Positions 54,280-64,000 of a stretch of 64,000 nt of DNA are shown here, in pieces (position 1 is the stretch's first letter; the number at the start of each line of letters is the position of its first letter). The stretch is from JBFXAF01 sp050184585. Its GTDB lineage: Bacteria; Pseudomonadota; Alphaproteobacteria; Rhizobiales; Rhizobiaceae. Below the pieces are notes generated by a model. That model worked only from the letters and a program-made list of their open reading frames with translations. It searched no databases and had not been told where the DNA came from. Location of the stretch: positions 496,001-560,000 of the forward strand of contig JBFXAF010000002.1 of NCBI GenBank assembly GCA_050184585.1, in the 5' to 3' direction. The translations under genes and the position numbers were made by a program.

Positions 54280-54995
54280 AGCACATACCGGCGGGTTTCG
54301 ACCTCGCTACGGCGCTCGCCGGCATCACCATCGAACGGGCCATCCCGATCGGCCCGCAGATCTACACGGCGCTGCGCAAGCGCATCGTCGATTGCCGCCT
54401 GCCGGCGGGCGCACCGATCCATGAGAACGACATCGCCGCGCTCTGCATGGTGAGCCGCACGCCGCTGCGCGCCGCGCTCCAGCAGCTTGTTTCGGAAGGC
54501 CTGATCGTCACGCGCGCACAGGTCGGCTCGGTTGTGGCGCCACGCGACCGCCGACGCTTCCTCGAAGCCTTGTTCGTTCGGTCGGCCATCGAAAGGCAGG
54601 TCGTGGCGCGGCTCGCGGCGACCGGCCTGGACGAGGATGCCCTGGCGCCGGTGATGGCGAGGCAGGAAGCAGCGGCCGTCATCGACGACTACGCGACGTT
54701 CTTCGAGACGGACGAGGAATTCCATGCGCTTCTGGCCGACATGGCCGATGTGCCGAACGCCTGGCAGCTCGTGCAGTCGGTCAAGGCCCATGTCGACCGC
54801 GAGCGCTTCATACTGATGTCATCGATCCGTGGTCGGTCGGAGCGGGCATGGCGCGACCACTGCCGTATCCTCGACGCCATCCGCGCCGGAGACGCGCGGA
54901 TGGCGAGCGAGGAGATGGCCAGGCACATCGATTCCGTGCTCAATTCGCCCACGGGCGGGACGTCGGAAAGGCGTGCCGAATTGACTCTTATATAA
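54276..54995 (+). CDS. GntR-family (FCD) transcriptional regulator
   Basis: A 239-residue regulator. The winged helix is QIYTALRKRIVDCRLPAGAPIHENDIAALCMVSRTPLRAALQQLVSEGLIVTRAQVGSVVA. The FCD ligand domain is LFVRSAIERQVVARLA and the histidines of HALL/DHCRI/HID. Likely senses a hexuronate or its product and controls uxuAB and the importer. GTG 54276 overlaps the uxuB stop. The stop lies inside a palindrome TCTTATATAAGA. Confidence 0.87.
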   Translation: MKHIPAGFDLATALAGITIERAIPIGPQIYTALRKRIVDCRLPAGAPIHENDIAALCMVSRTPLRAALQQLVSEGLIVTRAQVGSVVAPRDRRRFLEALFVRSAIERQVVARLAATGLDEDALAPVMARQEAAAVIDDYATFFETDEEFHALLADMADVPNAWQLVQSVKAHVDRERFILMSSIRGRSERAWRDHCRILDAIRAGDARMASEEMARHIDSVLNSPTGGTSERRAELTLI

Positions 54996-54997
54996 GA
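54986..54997. promoter_or_regulatory. AT-rich palindrome before the alpha-glucoside ABC genes
   Basis: TCTTATATAAGA is a perfect 12-bp dyad followed directly by a further TATAAGA. TTGACT (54981-54986) just before it suits a -35 box. Probably an internal promoter with an operator for the importer genes. Confidence 0.45.
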
Positions 54998-55071
54998 TAT
55001 AAGATAGCTTTTTCGGACGCACCGAGACGCTACGACGATCTTCAAAGAGTGCACCCAACAGGGAGGAAATC

Positions 55072-56346
55072 ATGAAATCCAGCCATCTCCTGTCCGGCGC
55101 CGCCATCGCGGTGCTGCTCGGCGCGGCGTCGTCCGCCAGCGCCGCCGAACTGCGCTTCTCCTGCTATCAGGACGGTGTCGAGTGCGATTCCTGGGCCGAG
55201 CAATTCAAGACCTTCGAGGCCGAAAACCCGGGCACGACCGTCGTCGTCGACGTCGTGCCCTACAAGTCGATCGTCGAAGGCCTGCCGGTGCAGCTCGCAT
55301 CCGGCGAGGGCCCGGACCTCGCCCGCGTCACCGACCTCGGCGGTCTCGCGCAATACATGCTCGACATCACGCCCTACGTGAAGGACGCCGCCGCGATCGA
55401 AGCCGCCTACGGCAAGACGCTCGCCTGGACCCGGGTCAACGGCCCGGACGACAAGGGCATCTATTCGATCATGGACCAGCAGACGGCGACCGGTCCCTTC
55501 GTCAACAAGACGCTGTTCGACCAGGCCGGCGTGGCGATGCCCGGCAAGGGTGCGACCTACGCCGACTGGGCCGCGGCCGCCAAGGAGGTCGCGGAGAAGA
55601 CCGGCACCACCTACCCCGTCGCCATGGACCGCACTGGCCACCGCTTCGCCGGCCCTGCGATCTCCTATGGCGCGAAGTACTTTGGCGCGGACGGCACGCC
55701 GATCACGGTGGACGACGGCTTCAAGGCATTCGCCGAGCAGTTCGTTGCCTGGAACGCCGACGGCACGGTCGCCAAGGAGGTGTGGGCGGGCTCCGGCGGC
55801 GCGACCTATCAGGACGCGGCGAAGGAGTTCACCAACGGCAGCCTGGTCATGTACATATCCGGCTCCTGGCAGATCGGCCGCTTCGGCCGCGACATCGGCG
55901 ACGCCTTCGACTGGGTCGCGGTGCCGGCGCCCTGCGGACCCGGCGGCTGCACCGGCATCCCCGGCGGCGCCGCGGTGGTGGGCTTCAAGCACACCAAGGC
56001 GCCGGAAGAGGTCGGCAAGCTGCTCGACTTCATGGCCCGCGACGACGTGCAGGCCGCGGTGCTCGCCAAGACCAAGAACATCCCCGCCAACCAGAACCTG
56101 CAGATGAAGGGCATCGAGTACCAGAACGCCAGCGACGCCGAGAAGGCCGCGCTCGCCACCTTCGCCCAGTCGCTGTCCGAGTTCAGCCCGGTGGCCTTCC
56201 AGTTCCAGGGCTACAAGAACAACCGAGCGATCATGAACGCCACGGTCACCCGCATCACCCAGGCGATCGTCGGCGAATCCACGTTGGACGAGGCGCTGGC
56301 CCGCATCGACGCCGACGTGAAGGAAGCGCTCGCCGCGGCGAAGTAG
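55072..56346 (+). CDS. sugar ABC transporter substrate-binding protein (alpha-glucoside type)
   Basis: A 424-residue family 1 binding protein. The N-terminal signal peptide is MKSSHLLSGAAIAVLLGAASSASA. The mature part starts AELRFSCYQDGVECDSWAEQFKTFEAENPG, a start resembling AglE-like proteins. It binds an oligosaccharide in the periplasm for the two permeases that follow. GGGAGG precedes the ATG. A strong hairpin lies between it and the permease gene. Confidence 0.9.
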   Translation: MKSSHLLSGAAIAVLLGAASSASAAELRFSCYQDGVECDSWAEQFKTFEAENPGTTVVVDVVPYKSIVEGLPVQLASGEGPDLARVTDLGGLAQYMLDITPYVKDAAAIEAAYGKTLAWTRVNGPDDKGIYSIMDQQTATGPFVNKTLFDQAGVAMPGKGATYADWAAAAKEVAEKTGTTYPVAMDRTGHRFAGPAISYGAKYFGADGTPITVDDGFKAFAEQFVAWNADGTVAKEVWAGSGGATYQDAAKEFTNGSLVMYISGSWQIGRFGRDIGDAFDWVAVPAPCGPGGCTGIPGGAAVVGFKHTKAPEEVGKLLDFMARDDVQAAVLAKTKNIPANQNLQMKGIEYQNASDAEKAALATFAQSLSEFSPVAFQFQGYKNNRAIMNATVTRITQAIVGESTLDEALARIDADVKEALAAAK

Positions 56347-56379
56347 GCCGCGCCGGCAGGATTGCGCCAATCAGCGAAG

Positions 56380-56419
56380 CCGGCCACCTCTCCCTCGCTT
56401 GTGGGGGAGAGGTGGCCGG
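56380..56419 (+). terminator. hairpin between binding-protein and permease genes
   Basis: CCGGCCACCTCTCCC (56380-56394) pairs exactly with 56405-56419 around a 10-base loop, starting 33 bases after the binding-protein stop. It resembles an intergenic repeat. Just after it, GAGGGGGAGCAG forms the ribosome site of the permease gene. Confidence 0.6.
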
Positions 56420-56445
56420 CGAAGCGAGCCGGTGAGGGGGAGCAG

Positions 56446-57438
56446 ATGTTGACGCCCGTCGCCACCACGTTTTCCGCGGCCTATCGCTTCGCCTTCGACC
56501 TGCTCGAATGGCCGATGCAGGCGTTGCAGCGCCTAACCGGACCGCAGCGGCTGGCATGGATATTCCTCCTGCCGAACCTCGTCATCTTCTCCGCCTTCAC
56601 CTTCCTGCCGATCGGCCTGAACTTCGTCTACGCGCTCACCGGCTCGGATCGGATTCTCTTGCAGGATCGCCCCTGGGTCGGCTTGGACAATTTCTCGACG
56701 CTGCTCGCCTGCCAGAACTATCTCGACCCCAACAGCTGCGCACGGGACATTTTCTGGCGCGCCGTGCACAACACCGGCTTCTTCGTGATCCTCCAGGTCG
56801 GCTTCATGGTCGGCTTCTCGCTGCTGACGGCGCTGATCCTCAACCGCAACATTCCATTTCGCGGCTTCTTCCGGAGCGTCTTCTTCTATCCCGTCCTGCT
56901 CAGCCCGGTGGTGGTCGCGCTGATCTGGAAGTGGATCCTGCAGCGCTTCGGCGTGCTCAATGCGGCGATGGAAGGCGCCGGGCTCGAGCAGATCAACTGG
57001 CTGGTCGAGGCAGACTGGGCGTTCTTCTGGGTCGTCTTCGTCTCGATCTGGGCGCATATGGGCTTCTATACGCTGATCCTGCTGGCCGGCCTCCAGGCGA
57101 TACCCGCCGACGTCTACGAGGCGGCGGAGATGGACGGCGCATCGAAGTGGCGCGTCTTCCGCCGCATCACCATGCCGCTGCTGATGCCGACGATGGTGGT
57201 GGTCATCGTGCTCAGCCTCATTCGCGCGGTGCAGGCCTTCGACGAGATCTTCGTGCTGACCGGCGGCGGCCCCGGATCGGCGACGCTGCTCATTCTCCAG
57301 TTCATCTACGAGACCGGTTTCGCCTTCCGGCCACAGCTCTTCGGACTGGCCGCCGCCGCCTCGATCCTGATGGCCGTGGTGCTGATGACGCTGACGCTGG
57401 TCCAGCTCCGCGCCACGCGCAGCCAGGCGGAGGGCTGA
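56446..57438 (+). CDS. sugar ABC transporter permease (MalF/AglF type)
   Basis: A 330-residue permease with about six helices. LAWIFLLPNLVIFSAFTFLPIGLNFVYAL is helix 1. The EAA loop is EAAEMDGASKWRVFRRITMPLLMPTMVVVIVLSLI. Its length and the early CQNYLDPNSCARD periplasmic segment fit AglF-type. ATG 56446 is preceded by GAGGGGGAG; earlier in-frame starts lie inside the hairpin repeat. Confidence 0.92.
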   Translation: MLTPVATTFSAAYRFAFDLLEWPMQALQRLTGPQRLAWIFLLPNLVIFSAFTFLPIGLNFVYALTGSDRILLQDRPWVGLDNFSTLLACQNYLDPNSCARDIFWRAVHNTGFFVILQVGFMVGFSLLTALILNRNIPFRGFFRSVFFYPVLLSPVVVALIWKWILQRFGVLNAAMEGAGLEQINWLVEADWAFFWVVFVSIWAHMGFYTLILLAGLQAIPADVYEAAEMDGASKWRVFRRITMPLLMPTMVVVIVLSLIRAVQAFDEIFVLTGGGPGSATLLILQFIYETGFAFRPQLFGLAAAASILMAVVLMTLTLVQLRATRSQAEG

Positions 57439-57439
57439 G

Positions 57440-58492
57440 ATGGCGAACGCCCTCTCCTTCCTGACCCGCACCCGCGGACGCGGCCGGTTCGACCTCACCG
57501 ACTGGCTGACCTTCGCCTACCTGGCCCTCGCGGTCTTCCTGATGTTCGGGCCGGTGCTTTGGATCGGCCTGTCGTCCTTCAAGACGGAAGCCGCGCTCCA
57601 GGAGTATCCGCCAAGCTTCCTGCCGCTGGCGCCGGCGACCGTCATGGTCGAAGGCTACGACGAACCGCTTCCGCTGTTCGAGATCACCGCCGGCGAGCAT
57701 GCCGGCAAGGTGCTGGCGCAGATCCGCCGCATCGGGCTGGTGGCGCAGATGGTCGATCCCGCGAACCCGGCGGAGCGGCTCCAGGTCAGCATCAACGATC
57801 GCGTGCCGGTCCGCGAGTTCAAGCTGGCGTCCGAGAACTACACGGGCCTGTTCGACCGCTTCAACTTCGGCCTCTATTTCTGGAACAGCGTGTTCATCAC
57901 CGTCGTCGCCACCATCATCACGGTGCTGTTCAATTCGATGGCGGCCTTCGCCCTGGCGAAGTACCGCTTCACCGGCCGGACGTTCGTCTTCATCCTGATC
58001 ATCGCCACGCTGATGATCCCCCCGACGATCAACCTCGTGCCGATCTACCTGGTCGTCTCGCAGCTCGGGCTCGTCAACTCGCCCTGGGGCGTGATCTGGC
58101 CGGCGGTGGCGACGCCGACCGGCGTGTTCCTGCTGAGGCAATATATGCTGACCATTCCCGACGATCTGCTCGACGCCGCCCGCATGGACAACGCGTCCGA
58201 GTGGAAGGTCTACTGGCGCATCGTGCTGCCGCTCGCCGCTCCGGCGATCGCAGTGCTGGTCATCTTCTCGGTCATGTGGCGGTGGAACGAGTTCCTGTGG
58301 CCGCTGATCGTGCTCAGCCGCTCCGAGCAGTTCACGCTGCAGCTCGCGCTCAATTCCTTCCAGGGCGAATTGCAGACCGCATGGTCGAGCCTCCTTGCCA
58401 TGACCATGCTGACGCTCTTGCCCATCACGCTGGTCTTCGCACTGCTTCAGAAATACATCACCACGGGCATAGCCCAGAGCGGGGTGAAATGA
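57440..58492 (+). CDS. sugar ABC transporter permease (MalG/AglG type) with large periplasmic loop
   Basis: A 350-residue permease. Helix 1 is FAYLALAVFLMFGPVLWIGLSSFK. It is followed by about 100 residues of soluble loop (EGYDEPLPLFEITAGEHAGKVLAQIRRIG onward), as in AglG-like permeases, then helix 2 at NSVFITVVATIITVLFNSMAAFALAKYRF. The EAA loop is LLDAARMDNASEWKVYWRIVLPLAAPAIAVL. It begins two bases after the first permease stop. Confidence 0.92.
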   Translation: MANALSFLTRTRGRGRFDLTDWLTFAYLALAVFLMFGPVLWIGLSSFKTEAALQEYPPSFLPLAPATVMVEGYDEPLPLFEITAGEHAGKVLAQIRRIGLVAQMVDPANPAERLQVSINDRVPVREFKLASENYTGLFDRFNFGLYFWNSVFITVVATIITVLFNSMAAFALAKYRFTGRTFVFILIIATLMIPPTINLVPIYLVVSQLGLVNSPWGVIWPAVATPTGVFLLRQYMLTIPDDLLDAARMDNASEWKVYWRIVLPLAAPAIAVLVIFSVMWRWNEFLWPLIVLSRSEQFTLQLALNSFQGELQTAWSSLLAMTMLTLLPITLVFALLQKYITTGIAQSGVK

Positions 58493-58518
58493 TGGCGATG
58501 TTCGCGAACCATCGTCAC

Positions 58519-58678
58519 CGACCCCCCTCTGGCCTGCCGGCCATCTCCCCCTCAAGGGGGGAGATCGGCAATTTCAGCCTAACCATCAGACTTGCAGAGC
58601 CGGTGATTGGCGAAAGCGATCGCGAAATCCAATCTCCCCCCTTGAGGGGGAGATGGCCGGCAGGCCAGAGGGGGGTCG
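58519..58678. repeat. palindromic element copy 4 (160 bp, 47-bp perfect arms)
   Basis: Arms 58519-58565 and 58632-58678 are exact reverse complements and identical in sequence to copies 2 and 3. The loop has GTGATTGGCGAAAGCGATCG. It lies between the AglG-type permease gene and the ATPase gene. Confidence 0.95.
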
Positions 58679-58716
58679 TCGAAAATATGCCTCCATCGGC
58701 TGCGGAGACCTGAGCC

Positions 58717-59816
<1,100 letters not shown>

Positions 59817-59820
<4 letters not shown>

Positions 59821-62159
59821 CCTTCCTCGCCTCTGCCGGACCGCTCGCAGCCACCGCGACCGGCGCAGCGGCGCCTCTCACCGGCGAGTTTGCGCTTCGC
59901 ATCGACGTGCTGGCCGACTGGCTCCTGCGCATCGCGATCGTTCCCGGAGAAGGCTTCGCCGTCGATCGCACCTGGATGATCGCGCCGGATGGCGACGTGC
60001 CCTGGGAGGGCCGTGACCGCCTCTCGCTCGATGGCTTCGATCAGGTCCGGACGACGCTCGACGCCGGCGCAGGCCGGCTGACGGCTGGTGCGTGGCGCGT
60101 CGACGTCGCCCAAGCGCCGCTGGCGATCACCGTGTCGCGCCGCGAGGCGGAAGGCTGGCGCACCATCACCGCCGACCGGCCGACCGGCGCGTATCAATGG
60201 TTCGCCAGGCGCGGCGTCTTCCGCCACTTCCAGGCCCGAACGCTGGGAGACCGACACTACGGGCTGGGCGACAAGGCGGGCAGGCTCGATCGGACCGGCC
60301 GGCGGCTCCGGGTGCTGCAGACCGACGCGCTGGGCTATGACGCCGAGACGGCCGACCCGCTCTACAAGCATGCGCCCTTCGTCATCGCCGAGAGCGATGC
60401 GGGCGGCGCGGTCGGGCTGCTCTACGACACTTTGTCGGAGATCGCCTTCGACCTGGGCGCCGAGCATTCCAACTATCACCCGCACTACCGGCATGTGGAC
60501 ATCGAGGAGAAAGGCCTCGTGCTCTATGTACTCGAGGGACCGAAGGTGCGGGACGTGGCTCCGCGCCTGATGGAGCTGACCGGCCGGCCGCACCTGCCGC
60601 CGCGCTGGTCGATGGGCTTCGCCTTCACCACCATGCACCATGCCGACGCGCCGGACGCGCAGGCGGTGATGACGGCTTTCGCCGAACGATGCCGGATGGA
60701 GAACATCCCGATCAGCGCCATCCATTCCGGTTCCGGCTACACGACGCGGACTGACGGTCGCCGCTACGTCTTCACCTGGAACACCGACAAGTTCCCGGAT
60801 CGCCCGGGCTTCTTCCGCCGGCTCGGCGAACTTGGCTTCGACACCGCCGCGAACGTCAAGCCGGTGCTCTTGACCGAGCACCCTACCTATCCCCAGGCCG
60901 CGGCGGAAGGCTGGTTCGTCCGTCGCGCCAACGGATCGCCGGCTGTCGAGATGTTCTGGGGCGGAAACGGCTCCAGCCTCGACTTCACCAACCCGGCCAC
61001 GGTTTCATGGTGGAAGGAGGGCATCTCCGGCCAGGTGCTCGGCGCGGGCTTCACAGCCGCCTGGAACGACAACAATGAATGCGAGCTGTGGGACGAAACG
61101 GCGACGGTCGACGGCTTCGGCCGGCCGATGGACGCCATGAGCGTACGGCCGCTGCACGCGCTGCTGATGACGCGCGCGACCTTCGAGGCGACACAGGCCA
61201 GGAAGCCGGGCGAACGGCCCTACACGATCAGCCGCGCCGGGCCGATCGGCATCGCCCGATACGGCGAGACATGGTCGGGCGACAACCGCACGAGCTGGCA
61301 CACGCTGAAATGGAACCTCCGGCAGGGCCTGTCGATGAGCCTGTCGGGCATGCCCTTCACCGGCCACGACATCGGCGGTTTCGACGGTCCGAAGGCCGGG
61401 CCGGAACTCTTTGTGCGGTGGGTGCAGATGATGGCGCTGCACCCTCGGGCGGTCATGAACTCGTGGAAGCCGCAGCTTTCCGACCCGACCAACCTGCCGT
61501 GGATGCACCCCGAGGCGACCGACAGGGTGCGCGCGGCGCTGTCGCTGCGCTACCGCTTCCTGCCCTATCTCTACGGCCTCGCACACAAAGCGCATCGCAC
61601 CGGCCAGCCGCTGATCGCGCCGCTATTCCACTGGTTCGACGAGCCGGAAGCGCGCGAGGACATGGACGCCTTCATGCTCGGCCCTGACGTGGTCGTGGCC
61701 CCGGTGGTGACGGAAGGCGCGGTGGCCACGACCATCTACCTGCCGAGGGTCGACGGCGGCTGGCACGACCTCGCCACTGGCATGGTCCATTCCGGCGGAA
61801 CCGCCGCGACGGTCGAAGCTCCGCTCGACCGGCTGCCGATCCTGGTGCGCACGGGGGCCGTGCTGCCCCTGGCGGCGGCCTGGCCGGACGAGGCGCCGCA
61901 TGACGCGACCGACGTGGAACTCACTCTCTTCGCCAGCGGCAGCGCCGACGCCTGCGAACGCACGCTGTTCTTCGACGACGGACGCTCATGGGCATTCCGC
62001 GACGGCGACTGCTCGCAATTGCTCGCGCGCGCCTCGTGGAACGCCGAGGCGGTGACGCTCTCGGTGCGAGAGCTTGCGACCGGCCGCGGCCGCCCGCGGC
62101 TCAGCCTCGACTGCCGCGGCCTCGGCGGCCGTCGCTTCGAGACCGAGATCGCGGTGTAG
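59817..62159 (+). CDS. GH31 family glycoside hydrolase (alpha-glucosidase-like)
   Basis: A 780-residue GH31 enzyme. The N-terminal beta domain (DVLADWLLRIAIVPGEGFAVDRTW) is followed by the barrel. The nucleophile Asp is in AAWNDNNECELWDE. The acid/base Asp is in TWSGDNRTSWHTLKWNL. MPFTGHDIGGFDG and ALSLRYRFLPYLYGL are family motifs. No signal peptide, so it cleaves an imported alpha-glycoside in the cytoplasm. With uxuAB upstream, a substrate containing a uronic acid is possible. Confidence 0.92.
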
Positions 62160-62209
62160 GCACCGCCGTCGGGCCGACGCGTTCGCGCCGGCCCTGGTCC
62201 CGGGAGGAC

Positions 62210-63799
62210 CTATTCCTTCATCTCGATCAGGCGGAACACGAGACCGTAGGTAGGCACGCCGAACGCCTTTGACCGATCGCTGAGCGCCGGCACATCGACA
62301 CGGGTCGAACCCGCGAAGACGGTCTGCCGGTCATAGACGAAGATCGTCGGCGCGAGATCGAGGAGCCGCTGGTTCAGCGTCGTGTAGATCTCCGCCCGCT
62401 TGGCCTCGTCGACCTCGGCGCGGCCCTGGTCGAGCAGCGCGTCGACCTCCGCGTCGTTGAGATACTCCGGCGAGTAGAATGTGCCCGGCACCGATGAATG
62501 GTACATCTGGTAGACCAGAGTGTCCGGGTCGCCGGTCGTTGCGTCGGTGAACAGCTGCGAGAAGTGCGGCGTGTTCTCCGGCTTGGTCACGCGATCGACG
62601 AACATCGCCCAGGGCAGCTTGACGATCTCGGACTTGAAGCCGAGTTCGGTGAAGTTGGCCTGCATCAGGAGGGCGAAGCGTTCCTCCAGGGCCACTTCGC
62701 CGATCCACGACAGTTCGAGCGTGAAGTCCTCGGGCTTGTACTTGCACTCGGCCAGGTGCTTGCGCGCGGCGTCCATGTCGCGCTTGAGCGCCCGATCCGC
62801 CGGGAAGGAGCCCAGCATGCCGACCGGGAGAACGCCCGTCGACGGCTTGCCGAGCGCGACCGTGTCGGTCAGCGCGACCATCTTGAGCGCCGCCTCGTAG
62901 TCGAACGCCTTGGATATCGCGAGGCGGCAGTTGACGTCGTCCAGCGGCGCCTTGGTGGTGTTCATCTTGATGTAGAACGCGCCCGTGCCGGACTCGGTCA
63001 GCAATTGCGCGCCTTCGGCCGCCAGCGACTTCAGGACTTCCGGCGGCAGCCACTGCGAGGAGATGTCGTGCTCGCCGCGCGCGATGAGCGTGCGCACGGT
63101 GGCCGCCTCCAGCCCGTAGCGCAGGCGCACGGAATCAGGCGCCTTTTCGGGGACGCCGAGGAAATAGCCGGCGTTCTTCTCCATCACCGTCTCTTCCTGC
63201 GGATTGTGCGAGACGACCCGATAGGCGCCCGACCCGGCCGAGTTCGCGGACAGGAACCCCTGACCCCAGTCCTTCATCTCGCCGTCGCCGTCACCCAGGT
63301 TTTCCTTGACCAGCTTGCTGTCGAGGATGCCGAGGCGCGTCAGCGCGGCGACGAAGGGTGCGTAGGGCCGCGACAGCGTGATGCGCACGGTGCGGTCGTC
63401 GACCGCTTCGACGCCCTCGACGCTGCCGAAGAGATAGGACTGGCCGGCCGCCAGCGTCCTCATGCGCTCGAGCGAGAAGACGACGTCGGCGGCCGTCAAC
63501 GGATTGCCGCTCGTGAACTTCACGTCCGGCCTGAGCGTGAACGTGTAGGCGTTGCCTTCGACCGTCCAGCTCTCGGCGAGATGCGGCTCGACGCCCGGCG
63601 CGCCCTGCCGTGGCGCGACCAGCGTGTCGTAGACGTTGAAGAGCAGGATCGTGTCGGCGATGTCCTGCGACTTGGCCGGATCGAGTTCGCCGACAGGCAC
63701 CTCGTCGATGCGCAACACCGACTGCGCGAGCGCCGGCTGGGTTGAGGCAATAACGGTACCCGCGAGCAGCGCGAGCGCTGCCGCCTTGATGTTCAGCAT
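62210..63799 (-). CDS. family 5 ABC transporter substrate-binding protein
   Basis: A 529-residue SBP_bac_5 protein with a Sec signal peptide (MLNIKAAALALLAGTVIASTQPALA). The mature domain includes LAESWTVEGNAYTFTLRPDVKFTSGNPLTAADVVFSLERM and SAGSGAYRVV. It binds a peptide- or opine-like ligand. It is distinct in sequence from the Tat-type protein at 30078. GGGGA precedes the ATG. It follows the cupin-like gene after 10 bases; its permeases are not in view. It is convergent with the GH31 gene. Confidence 0.92.
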   Translation of the reverse strand: MLNIKAAALALLAGTVIASTQPALAQSVLRIDEVPVGELDPAKSQDIADTILLFNVYDTLVAPRQGAPGVEPHLAESWTVEGNAYTFTLRPDVKFTSGNPLTAADVVFSLERMRTLAAGQSYLFGSVEGVEAVDDRTVRITLSRPYAPFVAALTRLGILDSKLVKENLGDGDGEMKDWGQGFLSANSAGSGAYRVVSHNPQEETVMEKNAGYFLGVPEKAPDSVRLRYGLEAATVRTLIARGEHDISSQWLPPEVLKSLAAEGAQLLTESGTGAFYIKMNTTKAPLDDVNCRLAISKAFDYEAALKMVALTDTVALGKPSTGVLPVGMLGSFPADRALKRDMDAARKHLAECKYKPEDFTLELSWIGEVALEERFALLMQANFTELGFKSEIVKLPWAMFVDRVTKPENTPHFSQLFTDATTGDPDTLVYQMYHSSVPGTFYSPEYLNDAEVDALLDQGRAEVDEAKRAEIYTTLNQRLLDLAPTIFVYDRQTVFAGSTRVDVPALSDRSKAFGVPTYGLVFRLIEMKE

Positions 63800-63809
63800 G
63801 ACTTTTCCC

Positions 63810-64000
63810 CTATGGTTTCTTGGCTTTGCGCACCGCGCTCCCGACGCGGCGGTTCCTGATGGTGGCCTTCCCCTTCTCAGTCTGGCCCGAGGCGGGCCGG
63901 CCGCCGAAGACGTCGAACGTGCCGACCCACAGCATGGTCGTCGTGCGGTCCGTATGGTTCCACCAATTGTGTGGCACGGACCCCGAATGATGCAGCGAGT
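63810..64000 (-). CDS. C-terminal end of a cupin-like protein, cut by window edge
   Basis: The last 62 codons of a reverse-strand gene. The visible start SLHHSGSVPHNWWNHTDRTTTMLWV resembles the end of a cupin barrel (PHxWxNxTD...). Then comes a Gly/Lys/Arg-rich tail ending in AVRKAKKP. It ends 10 bases before the SBP start and is probably in one operon with it. The main part lies beyond 64000, so function cannot be told. Confidence 0.5.
   Translation of the reverse strand, partial: SLHHSGSVPHNWWNHTDRTTTMLWVGTFDVFGGRPASGQTEKGKATIRNRRVGSAVRKAKKP

Overview
The window looks like chromosomal DNA of a Hyphomicrobiales (Rhizobiales) alphaproteobacterium of the Mesorhizobium/Aminobacter/Phyllobacteriaceae type. 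This is inferred from the high GC content, the rhizobial gene content (membrane urate oxidase PuuD, carnitine dehydrogenase cluster, Agl-type alpha-glucoside importer, DppBC-type importers) and an alphaproteobacterial type LexA box. I saw no rRNA, tRNA, phage or CRISPR. The coding is dense, with many ATGA, GTGA and TGATG overlaps that mark operons.

Layout. 1-4.2 kb: truncated DMT transporter, MarR regulator, His-rich COG0523 metallochaperone GTPase, WD40-like protein, secreted small protein. 4.3-7.1 kb: class III aminotransferase plus a PuuA-like glutamine synthetase homologue. 7.1-8.0 kb: a gene-free block built from nested inverted repeats. 8.0-10.8 kb: a radical SAM/helix-hairpin-helix protein and a two-domain UdgX protein behind a LexA box. 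10.8-27.3 kb: a purine-to-glyoxylate catabolic region. It holds guanine deaminase, xanthine dehydrogenase XdhABC, urate oxidase PuuD, HIU hydrolase, a PuuE-UraD fusion, AllE, AllA and a CDA-fold deaminase, with glycerate kinase and a LysR regulator. 27.2-36.1 kb: an acetyltransferase, a CocE-type hydrolase, and a peptide/opine-class ABC importer with a single fused ATPase and a phosphodiesterase. 36.1-47.0 kb: DHA2 efflux pump and a carnitine / gamma-butyrobetaine type cluster (hydrolase, CaiD, ADP-forming acyl-CoA ligase, acyl-CoA dehydrogenase, carnitine dehydrogenase, HD-domain protein, BKACE) with a divergent GATase1/AraC regulator. 47.0-48.8 kb: TetR with a RidA protein, and a VapBC toxin-antitoxin pair. 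48.8-51.4 kb: pcaIJF. 51.6-62.2 kb: uxuAB, a GntR regulator, an alpha-glucoside type ABC importer and a GH31 glycosidase on one strand. 62.2-64 kb: another family 5 solute-binding protein and the end of a cupin-like gene.

The most unusual structural feature is a family of four palindromic elements of about 160 bp, each with perfect 45-49 bp arms. Three are intergenic. The fourth lies inside the acyl-CoA ligase gene and is read through in frame, adding about 54 residues between its CoA-binding and ATP-grasp halves. Another copy sits directly in front of the same gene and appears to supply its Shine-Dalgarno sequence. A separate 275-bp MITE-like element has perfect 26-bp terminal repeats. Other points of interest are the LexA box over the radical SAM/UdgX operon, an HD-domain protein of PhnZ/TmpB character in the carnitine cluster, a 24-residue membrane peptide gene, and a phosphodiesterase tied to a family 5 ABC importer.
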